Shown piece by piece: positions 35,850 through 45,539 of a DNA stretch of 64,000 nucleotides. The position numbers and the translations under genes are program-made. A model generated the notes under the pieces. That model was not told the DNA's origin. It did no database searches and saw only the letters and a program-made list of their open reading frames with translations. How positions within the stretch are numbered: the stretch's first letter is position 1; every line of letters starts with the position of its first letter. The stretch covers positions 1-64,000 of the forward strand of contig JAFXXU010000042.1 in assembly GCA_017542125.1 (NCBI GenBank), in the 5' to 3' direction. This DNA comes from Ruminococcus sp. GTDB lineage: Bacteria > Bacillota > Clostridia > Oscillospirales > Ruminococcaceae.

Positions 35850-36803
35850 TTACTTCCTTGTTTTTTTGTCTGTTGGCAGCGGGATAAGATTGCCCAAAAC
35901 ATATTCATATTCAACAGGGAAAATACCTTCATTTCCCGAACCATTTGTAAAAGTCATTTCACCAAAGTAGATCTTACCATCAACATTGTACAGATCCACA
36001 CGAACATGTCGGAATCCCTTACATAACTTTTCCGCGATATCCCACATATCCGAATAGTTCGCGGGACAATGAACAGCTCCTGTATAATTTCCGTAATTTC
36101 GTTGATTCCAAGGCTGAAGATTCCACTCTTTATCGTAAACATTTCTTTTATGATTAGTGTCTCTATCAAAATCAACCCAGCAATACTTTACTTCCCCGTC
36201 AAAACACAGAAATTTATAATCATTAAGCTTGCCTTTTGAATCAACAACATAATTCTCTATGATTATCTTCGGTTTGATTGGTGAATAATGAATTTCAAAA
36301 GCATTCCAAAAAGCATAATCCAGCTTCATCCATTTATCGATTTGCTTTTTTGTCTTCTTGATGTTCAGTTTCTTTTTATTCGATACTATTATGTTCCAAC
36401 CCGAACCATGGTTAAGCTTGATTACAAATTTTTGCGGCAGGCTGTTCCAATCAATCTCATCTGAAGATTGATACACACCTATAACAGGAATCAAATACTC
36501 TTCACCAATTGTATTCTTAATCCATTCACGAACCGCCACTTTATCAGAAAGCTCAGTTCTTATCGGATTATCATCATATAACTTCAGCCACTGTATCTTC
36601 TCAGAATATCTTTGTGGATGCTTTAAACTGAGTTTAGCACCGTGCATTTTTTTGTATTGAATCCTAAGCTGTTTGGGATAATCCTCTTTAGGAGTATTCT
36701 TTCTTTTATTATACATCAAATACTGATACTGCTCTTTAATAAAACTATATACGCCAGGCATTGTGGAAACCATAAAAGATTTAATGTTTTTGTTAACTCT
36801 CAT
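35850..36803 (-). CDS. TupA-like ATP-grasp protein
   Basis: A 317-residue protein resembling the TupA-like ATP-grasp family found in teichuronopeptide and capsule clusters. Visible features are YSEKIQWLKLYDDNP near the N-terminus, FVIKLNHGSGWNIIV (nucleotide loop), IIIENYV, DYKFLCFDGEVKY and the metal-binding HVRVDLYNVDGKIYFGEMTFTNGSG. It may attach an amino acid to a uronic acid of the polymer, which fits the uronate genes here. The start at 36803 has GGAAGG 7 bases before the ATG. Confidence 0.82.
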   Translation of the reverse strand: MRVNKNIKSFMVSTMPGVYSFIKEQYQYLMYNKRKNTPKEDYPKQLRIQYKKMHGAKLSLKHPQRYSEKIQWLKLYDDNPIRTELSDKVAVREWIKNTIGEEYLIPVIGVYQSSDEIDWNSLPQKFVIKLNHGSGWNIIVSNKKKLNIKKTKKQIDKWMKLDYAFWNAFEIHYSPIKPKIIIENYVVDSKGKLNDYKFLCFDGEVKYCWVDFDRDTNHKRNVYDKEWNLQPWNQRNYGNYTGAVHCPANYSDMWDIAEKLCKGFRHVRVDLYNVDGKIYFGEMTFTNGSGNEGIFPVEYEYVLGNLIPLPTDKKTRK

Positions 36804-36859
36804 AATTACACCTTCCAATTTTCTATTTCATATTTCCAATCAAATTATCATTCATATAT

Positions 36860-38107
36860 TTATGCAGTAGAAATGATATCCGTATACTCCGTTGTTTCTA
36901 ACACTTGTTTGGGTTTTATACAATTCATCCTGCTTTGAGATAGAATAAATGAGAAAAAATAACATATCATCATTGGTCTTCCCATACCAGTAAAATACAG
37001 CATAACTGTATAAATCAATATAAACCGCTTTATTTCACTGGAGCCATTAATGAAATAGTAAATTAGCAAAAATGCCCAGATAGCAATAGACAAATACCCG
37101 CATTCAATTAGATGAACATACAGCGTATTAACATATGCATCTTCTGTAGACGGAATAACGCTTTGAGACAAACCAAAACCAACCCCCCATCTTTTCTCAA
37201 CATCAGAGAGAAGCATATAATACTTGTTTGTGTATGTTCTGCCCTGTAATGCAGATCCGCCAATAAAATCATGACTGCTTGAAGGCATTATTCTTTCCAA
37301 AGCAAATTTAAAATACGGTATCTGCAAGGCAACTACTCCCACGACAATCATTACTCCAAGAAAAATGAGAATGTTTCGTAATTTTCTTGAATTTAACTTC
37401 TTGCTATATTCAAACAAAAATAACACTACTACCAATGCAAGATATAAATATCCTTGCCCAGAACCAGACATAATAATACCACTCATTATGAGTATTATTT
37501 TTCTGACATTAATTATTGGTTCTTTAGCAAAAAGTTTGAATGACAAGTATAAGGTCGCAGATTGCGAATATTGAGCTGGTTCCATATACAAACCTGTTGC
37601 TCTGCGGATATTGATGTACCCATCTACTGTTAGCAAAGCACTGATCTTTCCTGATATAAGATTTCCAGTAATATAATATAATCCCAACTGAATAATCATA
37701 AACAATGCTGAAGCTATAAGTAGTATTTCCAGTATTTGTATGGCAAATTTAACATCAAACCAATACTGACCAAGATACAATAGTGAAACAAACAACAACA
37801 TCATTCTCAAATATGCACCGTCATAAACCATATTGAATGGATGATTATATAGGAACGAAGTATACAACACGTTAAATGTTATATATACAACATATATACT
37901 TATTGGCAGCAGATTTCGAAATACAGAAATTTTTCCTTTTCGAGCAATCAAAAAAGCAGGAAAAAAAACAACAGCAAGAAATGTGGCCATATTAAACGTA
38001 GAAACTGGGCTTTTGTAGAATTGTAATATGGGTAGTAAAACAACATAGATTGAAAAAATTTTGGATAATCTTGAAAAAGTTTTATCCTCGTAATTATTTA
38101 TTCTCAC
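36860..38107 (-). CDS. wzy: O-antigen/capsule polymerase-like membrane protein
   Basis: A 415-residue, very A/T-rich gene for a protein with about ten to twelve helices and one larger loop near residues 270-320, the usual Wzy layout. The segment RATGLYMEPAQYSQSATLYLSF resembles the Wzy/ligase motif. It would polymerise repeat units outside the membrane. The start is GTG behind AGGAAGAG. Wzy proteins share little sequence, so the call rests on topology and context. Confidence 0.78.
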   Translation of the reverse strand: MRINNYEDKTFSRLSKIFSIYVVLLPILQFYKSPVSTFNMATFLAVVFFPAFLIARKGKISVFRNLLPISIYVVYITFNVLYTSFLYNHPFNMVYDGAYLRMMLLFVSLLYLGQYWFDVKFAIQILEILLIASALFMIIQLGLYYITGNLISGKISALLTVDGYINIRRATGLYMEPAQYSQSATLYLSFKLFAKEPIINVRKIILIMSGIIMSGSGQGYLYLALVVVLFLFEYSKKLNSRKLRNILIFLGVMIVVGVVALQIPYFKFALERIMPSSSHDFIGGSALQGRTYTNKYYMLLSDVEKRWGVGFGLSQSVIPSTEDAYVNTLYVHLIECGYLSIAIWAFLLIYYFINGSSEIKRFILIYTVMLYFTGMGRPMMICYFFSFILSQSRMNCIKPKQVLETTEYTDIISTA

Positions 38108-38167
38108 TTACTCTTCCTCTTTTTCAAATAACTAACGTTAAAGCAAGCTCCTGTTTCAAACAAAGAT

Positions 38168-40387
38168 TTATTTTTTCATATATTTGATTTTGCGTATCTT
38201 GGATTTTACAAGGTTTACTGTATCAGGTGAAAACCACGTTGCGCACCAGCAAGTCACTGTTTCCTTTGTCATGCCATATTTCTGTGATTTCCGAACGTAT
38301 TTTCTGGCACCCTTAGGATCTCCATTCCTAATACATTTTTTAGCTAAAAGCAGTTGCATCCAAATATAACGTTCCTTTTTGTCACTGTTTGATAGTTCTT
38401 TTACCGATTTTCTGTACTTAGCTGTAATTCGTTTCACAGCCTTTTCGTATTTATCCGTAAATTGAGATACCTGGTTACTTGATTTGTAGTTGTAGTATTC
38501 AACACAGGGTTCTTTGACAACGCCGACATGGGTGTATTTGCAAATTCTGATCCACAGATCATAATCCTGAAGAGCTCCCAACTCCTCATCAAAAAGACCG
38601 CTTTTGTTAAAAATATCCTTCTGAACCATAACTGTTGTAGTAGAACCAATGCAGTTCTTTTTTAGAATAAGTTTTGATGAATCATATTCTGCCGGTGGGA
38701 TATACTCTGTTACATAATCAACTCCCTCGGTAATGGAATTGATGCCGCAACATACAAGCCCAATAGAAGAATCTGCAGCAACAATATCTATCTGTTTCTG
38801 AATTTTATCTGGATGCCATTCGTCATCGTCATCCAAGAAAGCGACATAATCTCCCTTTGCAGCTTTAATTCCAGTGTTTCTTGCATAGTTTCCACCCTTA
38901 CCCGGATAATAGGAAATATATCTCACGCGGCTTTCTTCTGAAACAATTTTTTTCATTATACTGTCAGTATTATCCGTGGAACCATCAGACACAACAATAA
39001 TCTCAATATTACTGTAAGTTTGGTTAAGTGCAGAGCGTATTGCTCTCGGTAAAAGATTATCCCTGTCATGAGTTGGAATAACAACACTTACCAATGGCTC
39101 AAAAGGATATTCAGTGCTCTTTGTTATTTGCGATGTCATATTAGTTACACTCCTGCAATCTACTGTACATACCGATCTCTTCCCACCGAAGGAAGCATCA
39201 AAGCAGATTTGCTTTCCGTCTCTGCTCCACCGAGGATGAAGATCGCATCTTGTATCTCCGCCATACTTGAAAGGTGAAAAAACACGGGCAATCCTTGTTA
39301 CACGTTTGCCATCCATAACATAGAGAGACTGTATCCTCTTTCTGTCGGGATAAGTGTCTGTAACAACAAACCTGCCATCATACGAATATGTGGGATGACC
39401 GTCCATAGCCAGCTGATTCCAGCATCTTTCATACTCCTGTGTTTTGTCCTTCATCAGATAATAGCCCTTACCGCCGTCATTTTTGTTTAGATAAGAAAGA
39501 ATTTCATTATCATTTTTCCAACAGCAGTGAGAAACAAAATCGTCGTCAGAAAGATTGTACATATCTGTGCCGTCTGTATTACATGTGACAAGTCTTGTAT
39601 ACTTTTTTCCATCCTTGAACCAACGGTGAAGCACCATAAATCGCTTTCCGTTCGGGCTTAACATCAGATGATTGACTTTATGCTCAGCACCCTGCATATT
39701 ATCTTTCGGCTCAAACGACGCAAAATCCGTATATTTCAAAATCGGCTCGACTCGGCCAGATACAAGATCTATTTTCCATATGCAAGGCGAATTTGGGCAT
39801 TTATGGTTTTTGGTCTTTTCTTCAGTATTGGAATATCCGTATCCAGGACGCAGTCTATGAAGTCTTGTGAAATCCAGCGTAAGGGCGGTCTTTCCGTCCT
39901 GCGAAACGGAATAAACAGGCATTCCTATGATTCTCTCGGACTTGGTTATTATGTTCAGGATAACCGAGCAATATCTCCCGTTTCTGAAATCATTGTACAG
40001 TATTTCGCTGTCAGACAGCCATTGAGCCATACAGCCCTGCTGAACGTTCCAGCAATGTGTCTCGGCGATTTTTATAATCTTACCGCTGTTTTTCAAATCT
40101 ATCAGTACCAATGCTGCAGTTTCAGAAGAATCTGCAGTTTTAACGGCGCTCTTCACTCGCAGTGACAAAACGAAACGATTGTTCGGGCTCCAAGGGCATT
40201 TATCGTAATAGCCAAACAGATATTCATAATCGTCATCGGGAGTGATTTTCGTTATCGGGCCTTCGGCCTCAATCTTTGACGAAGCAAGATACAGCGCCCT
40301 TTGATACGCACCATACGCAGCGTGTCTGATTTTATCGTTTTTAAGAAGGTGATCGTGTACCCAAATTTCAAATTTATCTATATTCAT
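38168..40387 (-). CDS. Beta-propeller domain fused to a GT2 glycosyltransferase
   Basis: A 739-residue two-domain protein. Residues 1 to about 425 look like a TolB/WD-type propeller: repeated blades with Asp/Ser-Pro-Asn/Asp-Gly turns (CPWSPNNRFVLS, LMLSPNGKRFMVLHRW, HPTYSYDGRFVVTD, HPRWSRDGKQICFDAS). From about 432 a family-2 glycosyltransferase follows, with VSVVIPTHDRDNLLPRAIRS, VVSDGSTDNT, the DxD-type FLDDDDEWHP and a C-terminal FDEELGALQDYDLWIR. The C-terminal 80 residues are basic and helical. Both parts are usually separate genes; the propeller may hold an acceptor or a partner protein. The ATG has AAAGGAAAT upstream. Confidence 0.85.
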   Translation of the reverse strand: MNIDKFEIWVHDHLLKNDKIRHAAYGAYQRALYLASSKIEAEGPITKITPDDDYEYLFGYYDKCPWSPNNRFVLSLRVKSAVKTADSSETAALVLIDLKNSGKIIKIAETHCWNVQQGCMAQWLSDSEILYNDFRNGRYCSVILNIITKSERIIGMPVYSVSQDGKTALTLDFTRLHRLRPGYGYSNTEEKTKNHKCPNSPCIWKIDLVSGRVEPILKYTDFASFEPKDNMQGAEHKVNHLMLSPNGKRFMVLHRWFKDGKKYTRLVTCNTDGTDMYNLSDDDFVSHCCWKNDNEILSYLNKNDGGKGYYLMKDKTQEYERCWNQLAMDGHPTYSYDGRFVVTDTYPDRKRIQSLYVMDGKRVTRIARVFSPFKYGGDTRCDLHPRWSRDGKQICFDASFGGKRSVCTVDCRSVTNMTSQITKSTEYPFEPLVSVVIPTHDRDNLLPRAIRSALNQTYSNIEIIVVSDGSTDNTDSIMKKIVSEESRVRYISYYPGKGGNYARNTGIKAAKGDYVAFLDDDDEWHPDKIQKQIDIVAADSSIGLVCCGINSITEGVDYVTEYIPPAEYDSSKLILKKNCIGSTTTVMVQKDIFNKSGLFDEELGALQDYDLWIRICKYTHVGVVKEPCVEYYNYKSSNQVSQFTDKYEKAVKRITAKYRKSVKELSNSDKKERYIWMQLLLAKKCIRNGDPKGARKYVRKSQKYGMTKETVTCWCATWFSPDTVNLVKSKIRKIKYMKK

Positions 40388-40390
40388 ATT

Positions 40391-40936
40391 TTATTTCCTT
40401 TTATTGTTAAAATCTTCCCATAAACTGTCTGCTCTCTCTGTTTTCAATGCGGAGACGCCTATATCGCTCTTTCTCTTCTCAAAAAGGTCATCAAATGATC
40501 CTATGACCTTTGCGGGATTTCCGCCAACAATCGTTCCCTCAGGAACATCTTTTGTTACTACGGCTCCCGCTGCCACTATTGCATTAGGTCCTATCCTCAC
40601 ATCTGGTAATATTATAGAATGTGATCCGATAAAACAGTTATCCATAATCTCCACGCATCCCATATGGATCCTATATGTTCCGTTCCCTTTTGAATATCCA
40701 TTCATTACTATATTTATTATATCATGTGGGATAATGTACACATCCGCTGCAATGGCCACGTTGTTATGTATCTTAACAAGATAAGGTTCAACTGGGATCC
40801 TTCTTGACTGATAGAAAACATTCTCTCCGAGATGAGCGAACACTTTGTGTTTCTTCAAATACTTTATTCTCTTTCTGCTACTTGATAGCATATAAAAGCG
40901 CAGTCTTTGAAAAGCAGTTCTTTTAAACAATTCCAA
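40391..40936 (-). CDS. Hexapeptide-repeat O-acetyltransferase
   Basis: A 181-residue left-handed beta-helix acetyltransferase. Hexapeptide repeats run from about residue 55 to 150 (VEIMDNCFIGSHSIILPDVRIGPNAIVAAGAVVTKDVPEGTIVGGNPAKVIG), the end typical of WcaF/CysE-like sugar acetyltransferases. The start codon is TTG behind GGAGG at the right distance. It is 3 bases upstream of the propeller-GT2 gene, so the two are co-translated. Confidence 0.87.
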   Translation of the reverse strand: MELFKRTAFQRLRFYMLSSSRKRIKYLKKHKVFAHLGENVFYQSRRIPVEPYLVKIHNNVAIAADVYIIPHDIINIVMNGYSKGNGTYRIHMGCVEIMDNCFIGSHSIILPDVRIGPNAIVAAGAVVTKDVPEGTIVGGNPAKVIGSFDDLFEKRKSDIGVSALKTERADSLWEDFNNKRK

Positions 40937-40953
40937 TTATACCTCCTTCGATG

Positions 40954-42015
40954 TCAAGTATCTTGCTTTGATCTGATACTAATATACTTTGTCGGATAAA
41001 TACAAAAATCGAAGGGCTTTATACGCCCTAAAAGCAAATAACCACCTAAAGGAATTGCTGTACCTAAAACTATGCAGACGATCATCGGTATGCTCCCACC
41101 CAAAAGAGGTATATGCAGTTTTACTAAACAAATTCTAACAGCAGATATCACAAAGCCATGAAACAAATATATTGGCATAGTGTATTTACCGACAAATACA
41201 AACAATCGATTAGAGTCAATGAATATCGAGAAAGATATAACGATCACTGAACCACCAAAAGACATTACAATACTAATAGCCAAATAATCAATTTGATAAT
41301 ACTGAAGAAAACCGACAATGATACCATATAAAATAGTCACAATAATAACAGCAGGAAGAAACATCTTTTTTGCAGTAATAATTTTTATTTGCCATATCAT
41401 TAACGGTAAAACATACTGACCAATCACAAACCATATATAATACTTGCATGCATCCATCAATCCAAGATTTTTTATATCAACCGCTGTTATTTGCGTCGGT
41501 AAATATTCGGTTGCCACTTTTACAACAAGCCCACACACTAAAACTAAAGTTATAATTATCTTTTGATTATGTCTGCGTTCAAATCTCCCGATTATTATCT
41601 GAACGACTGAGATTATCAACAAAGCATATAAAAACCAAAAAAACGTTAACGGGTAAAGCACTATTCCGACCAGGTCTTTCCAGCTAAAAGAACTGTTTAC
41701 GATACTGGAAAACACAGATTTACTCACAACAATTAAAACAGAGAATACAACATATGGGATTCCATATGATATCACTCTCTTCTTTATAGCTTGACCGGTA
41801 TTCCTAACATTTGACATGTTGAAAAGCAAGCCACTAATCATAAAAAACAGAGGCATATGAAAAGAATAAATCAGATTTCCGAAATAATTAAAAGCCACAG
41901 CATCTTTTAGAAGACTAGAATTGTGAAATGACGTAACCACATGACCCATCACTACAAAAATAATAGCTAATCCTTTGCAGGTATCAATCCAATATTCCCT
42001 TCTTCTATCTGCCAT
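40954..42015 (-). CDS. Acyltransferase-3 family sugar O-acyltransferase
   Basis: A 353-residue membrane protein of about ten helices with the family signatures YWIDTCKGLAIIFVVMGHV (active-site His) and FHMPLFFMISGLLF. It is one of three such proteins in the operon, so the polymer is probably acylated at several positions. The start has GAGGGA upstream. Confidence 0.87.
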   Translation of the reverse strand: MADRRREYWIDTCKGLAIIFVVMGHVVTSFHNSSLLKDAVAFNYFGNLIYSFHMPLFFMISGLLFNMSNVRNTGQAIKKRVISYGIPYVVFSVLIVVSKSVFSSIVNSSFSWKDLVGIVLYPLTFFWFLYALLIISVVQIIIGRFERRHNQKIIITLVLVCGLVVKVATEYLPTQITAVDIKNLGLMDACKYYIWFVIGQYVLPLMIWQIKIITAKKMFLPAVIIVTILYGIIVGFLQYYQIDYLAISIVMSFGGSVIVISFSIFIDSNRLFVFVGKYTMPIYLFHGFVISAVRICLVKLHIPLLGGSIPMIVCIVLGTAIPLGGYLLLGRIKPFDFCIYPTKYISIRSKQDT

Positions 42016-42035
42016 CGGTTATTCCCTCACATACA

Positions 42036-42896
42036 TTAATCCAAAGCCTTCAGTTCTTCAAATTCACCTCCGGTTTTCTGATACTCGGTGATTTTGGAGT
42101 CTACCAAAAATCTGTACCAGTAGCATTCAAGAAACAGGAAAATTAGACCTTCCTTGCCGTCCAAAATACCAAGCCGGAAAAAATAATTATAGATAAACCA
42201 CATCCAGGCTCTTACATACTTGGGCATCTTGTAATACAGGCCGTATTTCTTCTTGCGCTGTTTCTGAATAGCCGCATCCGTTTTGATCTCTGTGGAATGC
42301 CCCTGTGTGTATTCGATATAGTCCTGCATTTCTCTCGTAGCATACCAGTTATACTTTTTAATATAGCTGTCGAGATCCTTGAAATCGTAATGAACAAATC
42401 TGTTTTTACAGCTTTCGGAATAACCCTTAGAGATAATGCTATGGGCATCCCGTCTTCTGTCCTCAATACGTCCGCAGAATCTTTTGAACAGCATCATCTT
42501 TCGTTTGTTTTTCACACCGTGTTTCATACATTTGCCAAGAAAGATAAAATCTGCCTCAATTGTAATACCATTCATATTATCGTTTTTGTGATCTTTTATC
42601 AAGCTCTCAATCTCGGCTCTCAGTTTTTTGGGAAAGCGTTCGTCCGCATCAAGACGAATAATCCACTCAGTCTGGATATTACAATTATCAATTCCCCAGT
42701 TGAACTGTTTGGCATAATATTCAAACTCATGGAACACCACATCGGCACCCAGTTTCTTAGCAATCGCAACTGTTTTATCCGTGCTGCCGCAGTCGATGAC
42801 CACGCATCTTTTAGCAAAGCCTTTCATGGACCTGAGACAGTCGCCAATATTTTTTTCCTCATTTTTTGTCATTATAATTGCTGTTGCGTCTATCAT
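42036..42896 (-). CDS. Family 2 glycosyltransferase (WaaE/KdtX-like)
   Basis: A 286-residue GT2 enzyme with ATAIIMTKNEEKNIGDCLRS, VIDCGSTDKT and the DxD motif in WIIRLDADERFP. The C-terminal part has an amphipathic, basic-aromatic segment (AWMWFIYNYFFRLGILDGKEGLIFLFLECYWYRF) typical of the WaaE-like subgroup that adds sugars to lipid-linked intermediates. It starts 2 bases after the epimerase stop. Confidence 0.87.
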   Translation of the reverse strand: MIDATAIIMTKNEEKNIGDCLRSMKGFAKRCVVIDCGSTDKTVAIAKKLGADVVFHEFEYYAKQFNWGIDNCNIQTEWIIRLDADERFPKKLRAEIESLIKDHKNDNMNGITIEADFIFLGKCMKHGVKNKRKMMLFKRFCGRIEDRRRDAHSIISKGYSESCKNRFVHYDFKDLDSYIKKYNWYATREMQDYIEYTQGHSTEIKTDAAIQKQRKKKYGLYYKMPKYVRAWMWFIYNYFFRLGILDGKEGLIFLFLECYWYRFLVDSKITEYQKTGGEFEELKALD

Positions 42897-42898
42897 AA

Positions 42899-43777
42899 TT
42901 ATTGCTCTCTTTCTGTCGAATTGATTGACTGAGGCAAAGAATAAATCCTGTATTCTTCTTTGTAACAGCTCAAACTCTTATCATAATAAAGATTCCCAAA
43001 CGCCTTATCCACAACTCCCGTAAACAGTCCCAGCAGTTTCAGCGACCACTCAAAGCCGCGGATCAGATGCACATTCTTCCCGTGTGCCGCGCCGATCATC
43101 TTGACCATTTCGGAGGTGTTGCTGTACTCCTTGTTCTGCGGCCAGAAGGTGCCGTGTTCGTTGTTCACGATCATCAATCTGATGAACTCACAGAGATTTT
43201 CAATGTACAGCATCGAGCGCCTGTTCTTGACGTAGGGGAAGATCGGCAGCTTCTGTGCCATTTTGGACATCAGCGGATAATTGCCCTTGCTGCCCTTGCC
43301 GTAGATCATCGGGGGACGCAAAATAACGACCCTGAAGCTGTTGTCTTCGAGCTTCCGCAGGCCGTTTTCTGCCTGTACCTTGCTGTCACCGTAGCAGTTG
43401 GCAGGGCGCACAGGCGTGTCTTTAGTTATTCTTTTGCCTTTGCCGATAGGGCCGCTGTTGCCGTAGACGATAGCACTGCTCATAAAAATGAACTGCTTGA
43501 CACCGTCGGCTTTAGCCTTCTTTGCTGTCTCGACAGTCAGATCGGTATTTACGGCATAGTACAGCTTTTCCTTTTCCTTGCTGATCTTGCCGTTATCGGA
43601 GTGCGCAATTCCTGCAACATGAAACACGCAATCATAGCCGGAAAAGTCCTTGCTCTTCCAGCCATCACCGATCATATCAACAGTATCAACGGTGTACTCG
43701 TCACCGAACTGCGCCATATATGTTTCAAACGAGGTGCCTATGTAACTGTTCGCACCTGTTATCAATATCTTCTTCAT
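42899..43777 (-). CDS. NAD-dependent sugar epimerase/reductase
   Basis: A 292-residue extended SDR with ILITGANSYIGTSF, the active-site Ser in FMSSAIVYG and CYGDSKVQAE (YxxxK), and LRPPMIYGKGSKGN. It resembles epimerases that act on UDP-HexNAc or on C4-keto sugars and often stands next to the priming sugar transferase, as here. Its ATG directly follows the stop of that gene. The precise substrate is not readable. Confidence 0.83.
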   Translation of the reverse strand: MKKILITGANSYIGTSFETYMAQFGDEYTVDTVDMIGDGWKSKDFSGYDCVFHVAGIAHSDNGKISKEKEKLYYAVNTDLTVETAKKAKADGVKQFIFMSSAIVYGNSGPIGKGKRITKDTPVRPANCYGDSKVQAENGLRKLEDNSFRVVILRPPMIYGKGSKGNYPLMSKMAQKLPIFPYVKNRRSMLYIENLCEFIRLMIVNNEHGTFWPQNKEYSNTSEMVKMIGAAHGKNVHLIRGFEWSLKLLGLFTGVVDKAFGNLYYDKSLSCYKEEYRIYSLPQSINSTEREQ

Positions 43778-44680
43778 TTACTCCGACACCTTTTCAGCTT
43801 TTTCTTCTTGCTTATGTATCTCGCCGGTCCCGCCCTCGACAACACCGTCATGCTTGAGCACAGCCTTGACCGAATCAACGAACACCTTTATATCCATTTT
43901 TAAGCCCGACCAGCTGCTCTTTTTCAGAGCCTGGGCATACTCGCCGTCCAGCTTTGCCTTGTCGGGGATCTCCAGTTCATCACGTCCGTGAGCCTGGGCA
44001 AGTCCTGTAAGTCCCGGCTTCACATCGTTGGCACCGTACTTGTCACGCTCCGCAGTCAGGAAGTCCTGATTCCAAAGCGCAGGACGCGGCCCGATAACGC
44101 TCATATTACCCACAAAGATATTCCACAGCTGCGGCAGCTCGTCAATGGACAGCTTCCTTATCAGCTTGCCGCTTTTCAGCAGGTACTGATCCGGATTGTC
44201 GAGCATGTGAGTCGGCACGTTCTTGGGTGTATCGAGCTTCATTGATCTGAACTTGGAGAGCTGGAAATAGCTCTTGTTCTTGCCGACCCGCTTCTGGTGG
44301 AAGATCACCGGACCCGGGTCATCGAGCTTGATCGCAACGGCAGTAACCGCATAAACGGGCGACAGTACGACCATTCCTCCGAAGGAGAGGATCTTGTCCA
44401 TTCCGCGCTTTATGTATTTGGCATAGAATGTGGGCTTGTAGCTGCTCTCGCCTACTGCTTCGAGGTGTCCCTGCTTGCCGTCTGCGTTCACGGGATCATT
44501 CTCACTCTCAACGAAAACGACCTTTTTACCAGCCATCGGATTCTGCTCCTCGGGCTCGTTCTTATAGACGGTACGCGGCCTCTGCTTTTTAGCCACATAG
44601 CTCATCACAGTATATGCAGCCCCCAGCGTAACGCCGGAAAGTATCGCTGCTTTCTTAAGTTTGGCTTTGAAACTTGACAT
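43778..44680 (-). CDS. Undecaprenyl-phosphate sugar phosphotransferase (priming enzyme)
   Basis: A 300-residue bacterial sugar transferase with a short N-terminal hydrophobic stretch, a linker, then the catalytic domain (about 85-290). A re-entrant helix (MDKILSFGGMVVLSPVYAV) is followed by DPGPVIFHQKRVGKN, KFRSMKLD, LRK-type LIRKLSIDELPQLWNIFVGNMSVIGPRP and KPGLTGLAQ. It puts the first sugar phosphate on the lipid carrier and so commits the operon product to a lipid-linked repeat unit. Confidence 0.93.
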   Translation of the reverse strand: MSSFKAKLKKAAILSGVTLGAAYTVMSYVAKKQRPRTVYKNEPEEQNPMAGKKVVFVESENDPVNADGKQGHLEAVGESSYKPTFYAKYIKRGMDKILSFGGMVVLSPVYAVTAVAIKLDDPGPVIFHQKRVGKNKSYFQLSKFRSMKLDTPKNVPTHMLDNPDQYLLKSGKLIRKLSIDELPQLWNIFVGNMSVIGPRPALWNQDFLTAERDKYGANDVKPGLTGLAQAHGRDELEIPDKAKLDGEYAQALKKSSWSGLKMDIKVFVDSVKAVLKHDGVVEGGTGEIHKQEEKAEKVSE

Positions 44681-44705
44681 TTCTATTCCTCACTATCATT
44701 CATTT

Positions 44706-45194
44706 TTAGAAGATCTCGCCGTAATCCACCTTAGTTCTCGGCGGGACTGAACTGTTCGACTTCACTGTAGCGTTGCAGTTTATGTGACAGCCTTCACCAA
44801 CAGTCGAGTTGTGGTTTACCACCGCGCCGCTTGAAACAATAGAACATCTGCCAATATGGACCGCAGTACCAACTACCGACATCGGCTCTATAACGCATCC
44901 TTCGGCGATCTTGGCGGAAGGGCTAACATAAGCTCTCGGGCTGATAAAAGTAACTATCTCGTATCCTGCGGCTTTCAGTTTGTCTGTCCAATCAAGTCTG
45001 ATATCTGCACACCCGATAGCAACGATCGCACACTTATACTTGTCTCTGAATTGCTCGTAGCTTTCGAGCTTGCCGATGGCCTCATCGCTGTTGTCATCAA
45101 GGAAATCGATCTTGTCATAAAGATTCAGCGCTCGGGCTGATTCTTTTAGCATAGCGCCGTACTGTCCGGCACCGATTATTAGCAAATTATTCAT
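44706..45194 (-). CDS. PglD/NeuD-like sugar N- or O-acetyltransferase
   Basis: A 162-residue protein with an N-terminal nucleotide-sugar binding Rossmann part (NLLIIGAGQYGAMLKESA) and a C-terminal beta-helix (IAEGCVIEPMSVVGTAVHIGRCSIVSSGAVVNHNSTVGEGCHINCNATVKSN), the PglD layout including the catalytic His in VNHNSTVGE. The short C-terminus lacks the last repeat of larger members. The start ATG shares one base with the stop of the small upstream gene (TGATG), with AGGAAGG before it. Confidence 0.85.
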   Translation of the reverse strand: MNNLLIIGAGQYGAMLKESARALNLYDKIDFLDDNSDEAIGKLESYEQFRDKYKCAIVAIGCADIRLDWTDKLKAAGYEIVTFISPRAYVSPSAKIAEGCVIEPMSVVGTAVHIGRCSIVSSGAVVNHNSTVGEGCHINCNATVKSNSSVPPRTKVDYGEIF

Positions 45195-45445
45195 CACAAG
45201 AAACCTTCCTGTATCTCACCGACCCAGTTGGTGTCATTGATATTATCATTCTCAGCAAGCGTGATAATGATGTTCTGCCCATTGGTGCAAATATCCGTAA
45301 CAATATATCTCCGGTCGAAGCTGTAATCAGCAAGCTCCGAGCCGTTCTTAAAATGCTTCTCTTCAGTGTTGGTCTTAACAATAACAGGCGACGAGATCTT
45401 TCTGACAAATTGTTCGATTCTGTAAGTCATCTCATCACCGTTCAT
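45194..45445 (-). CDS. Small hypothetical protein, first gene of the polysaccharide operon
   Basis: An 83-residue soluble, slightly acidic protein with no recognised motif (RIEQFVRKISSPVIVKTN at the front, IICTNGQ-like beta strands behind). It overlaps the acetyltransferase gene by one base and so is translationally coupled to it. I chose the ATG at 45445 because GGAG stands 6 bases before it. It has no clear promoter of its own; the operon may be read from the helicase promoter through a weak hairpin at 45514-45532. Confidence 0.65.
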   Translation of the reverse strand: MNGDEMTYRIEQFVRKISSPVIVKTNTEEKHFKNGSELADYSFDRRYIVTDICTNGQNIIITLAENDNINDTNWVGEIQEGFL

Positions 45446-45539
45446 TCGTTTCTCCAACCGCCCTGTGCCGCCTTGCTAACGGCACAGAACAGCAGAGGTA
45501 AGATTTATATAGCAGCTGCCGCGATGGCAGCTTACGCCC

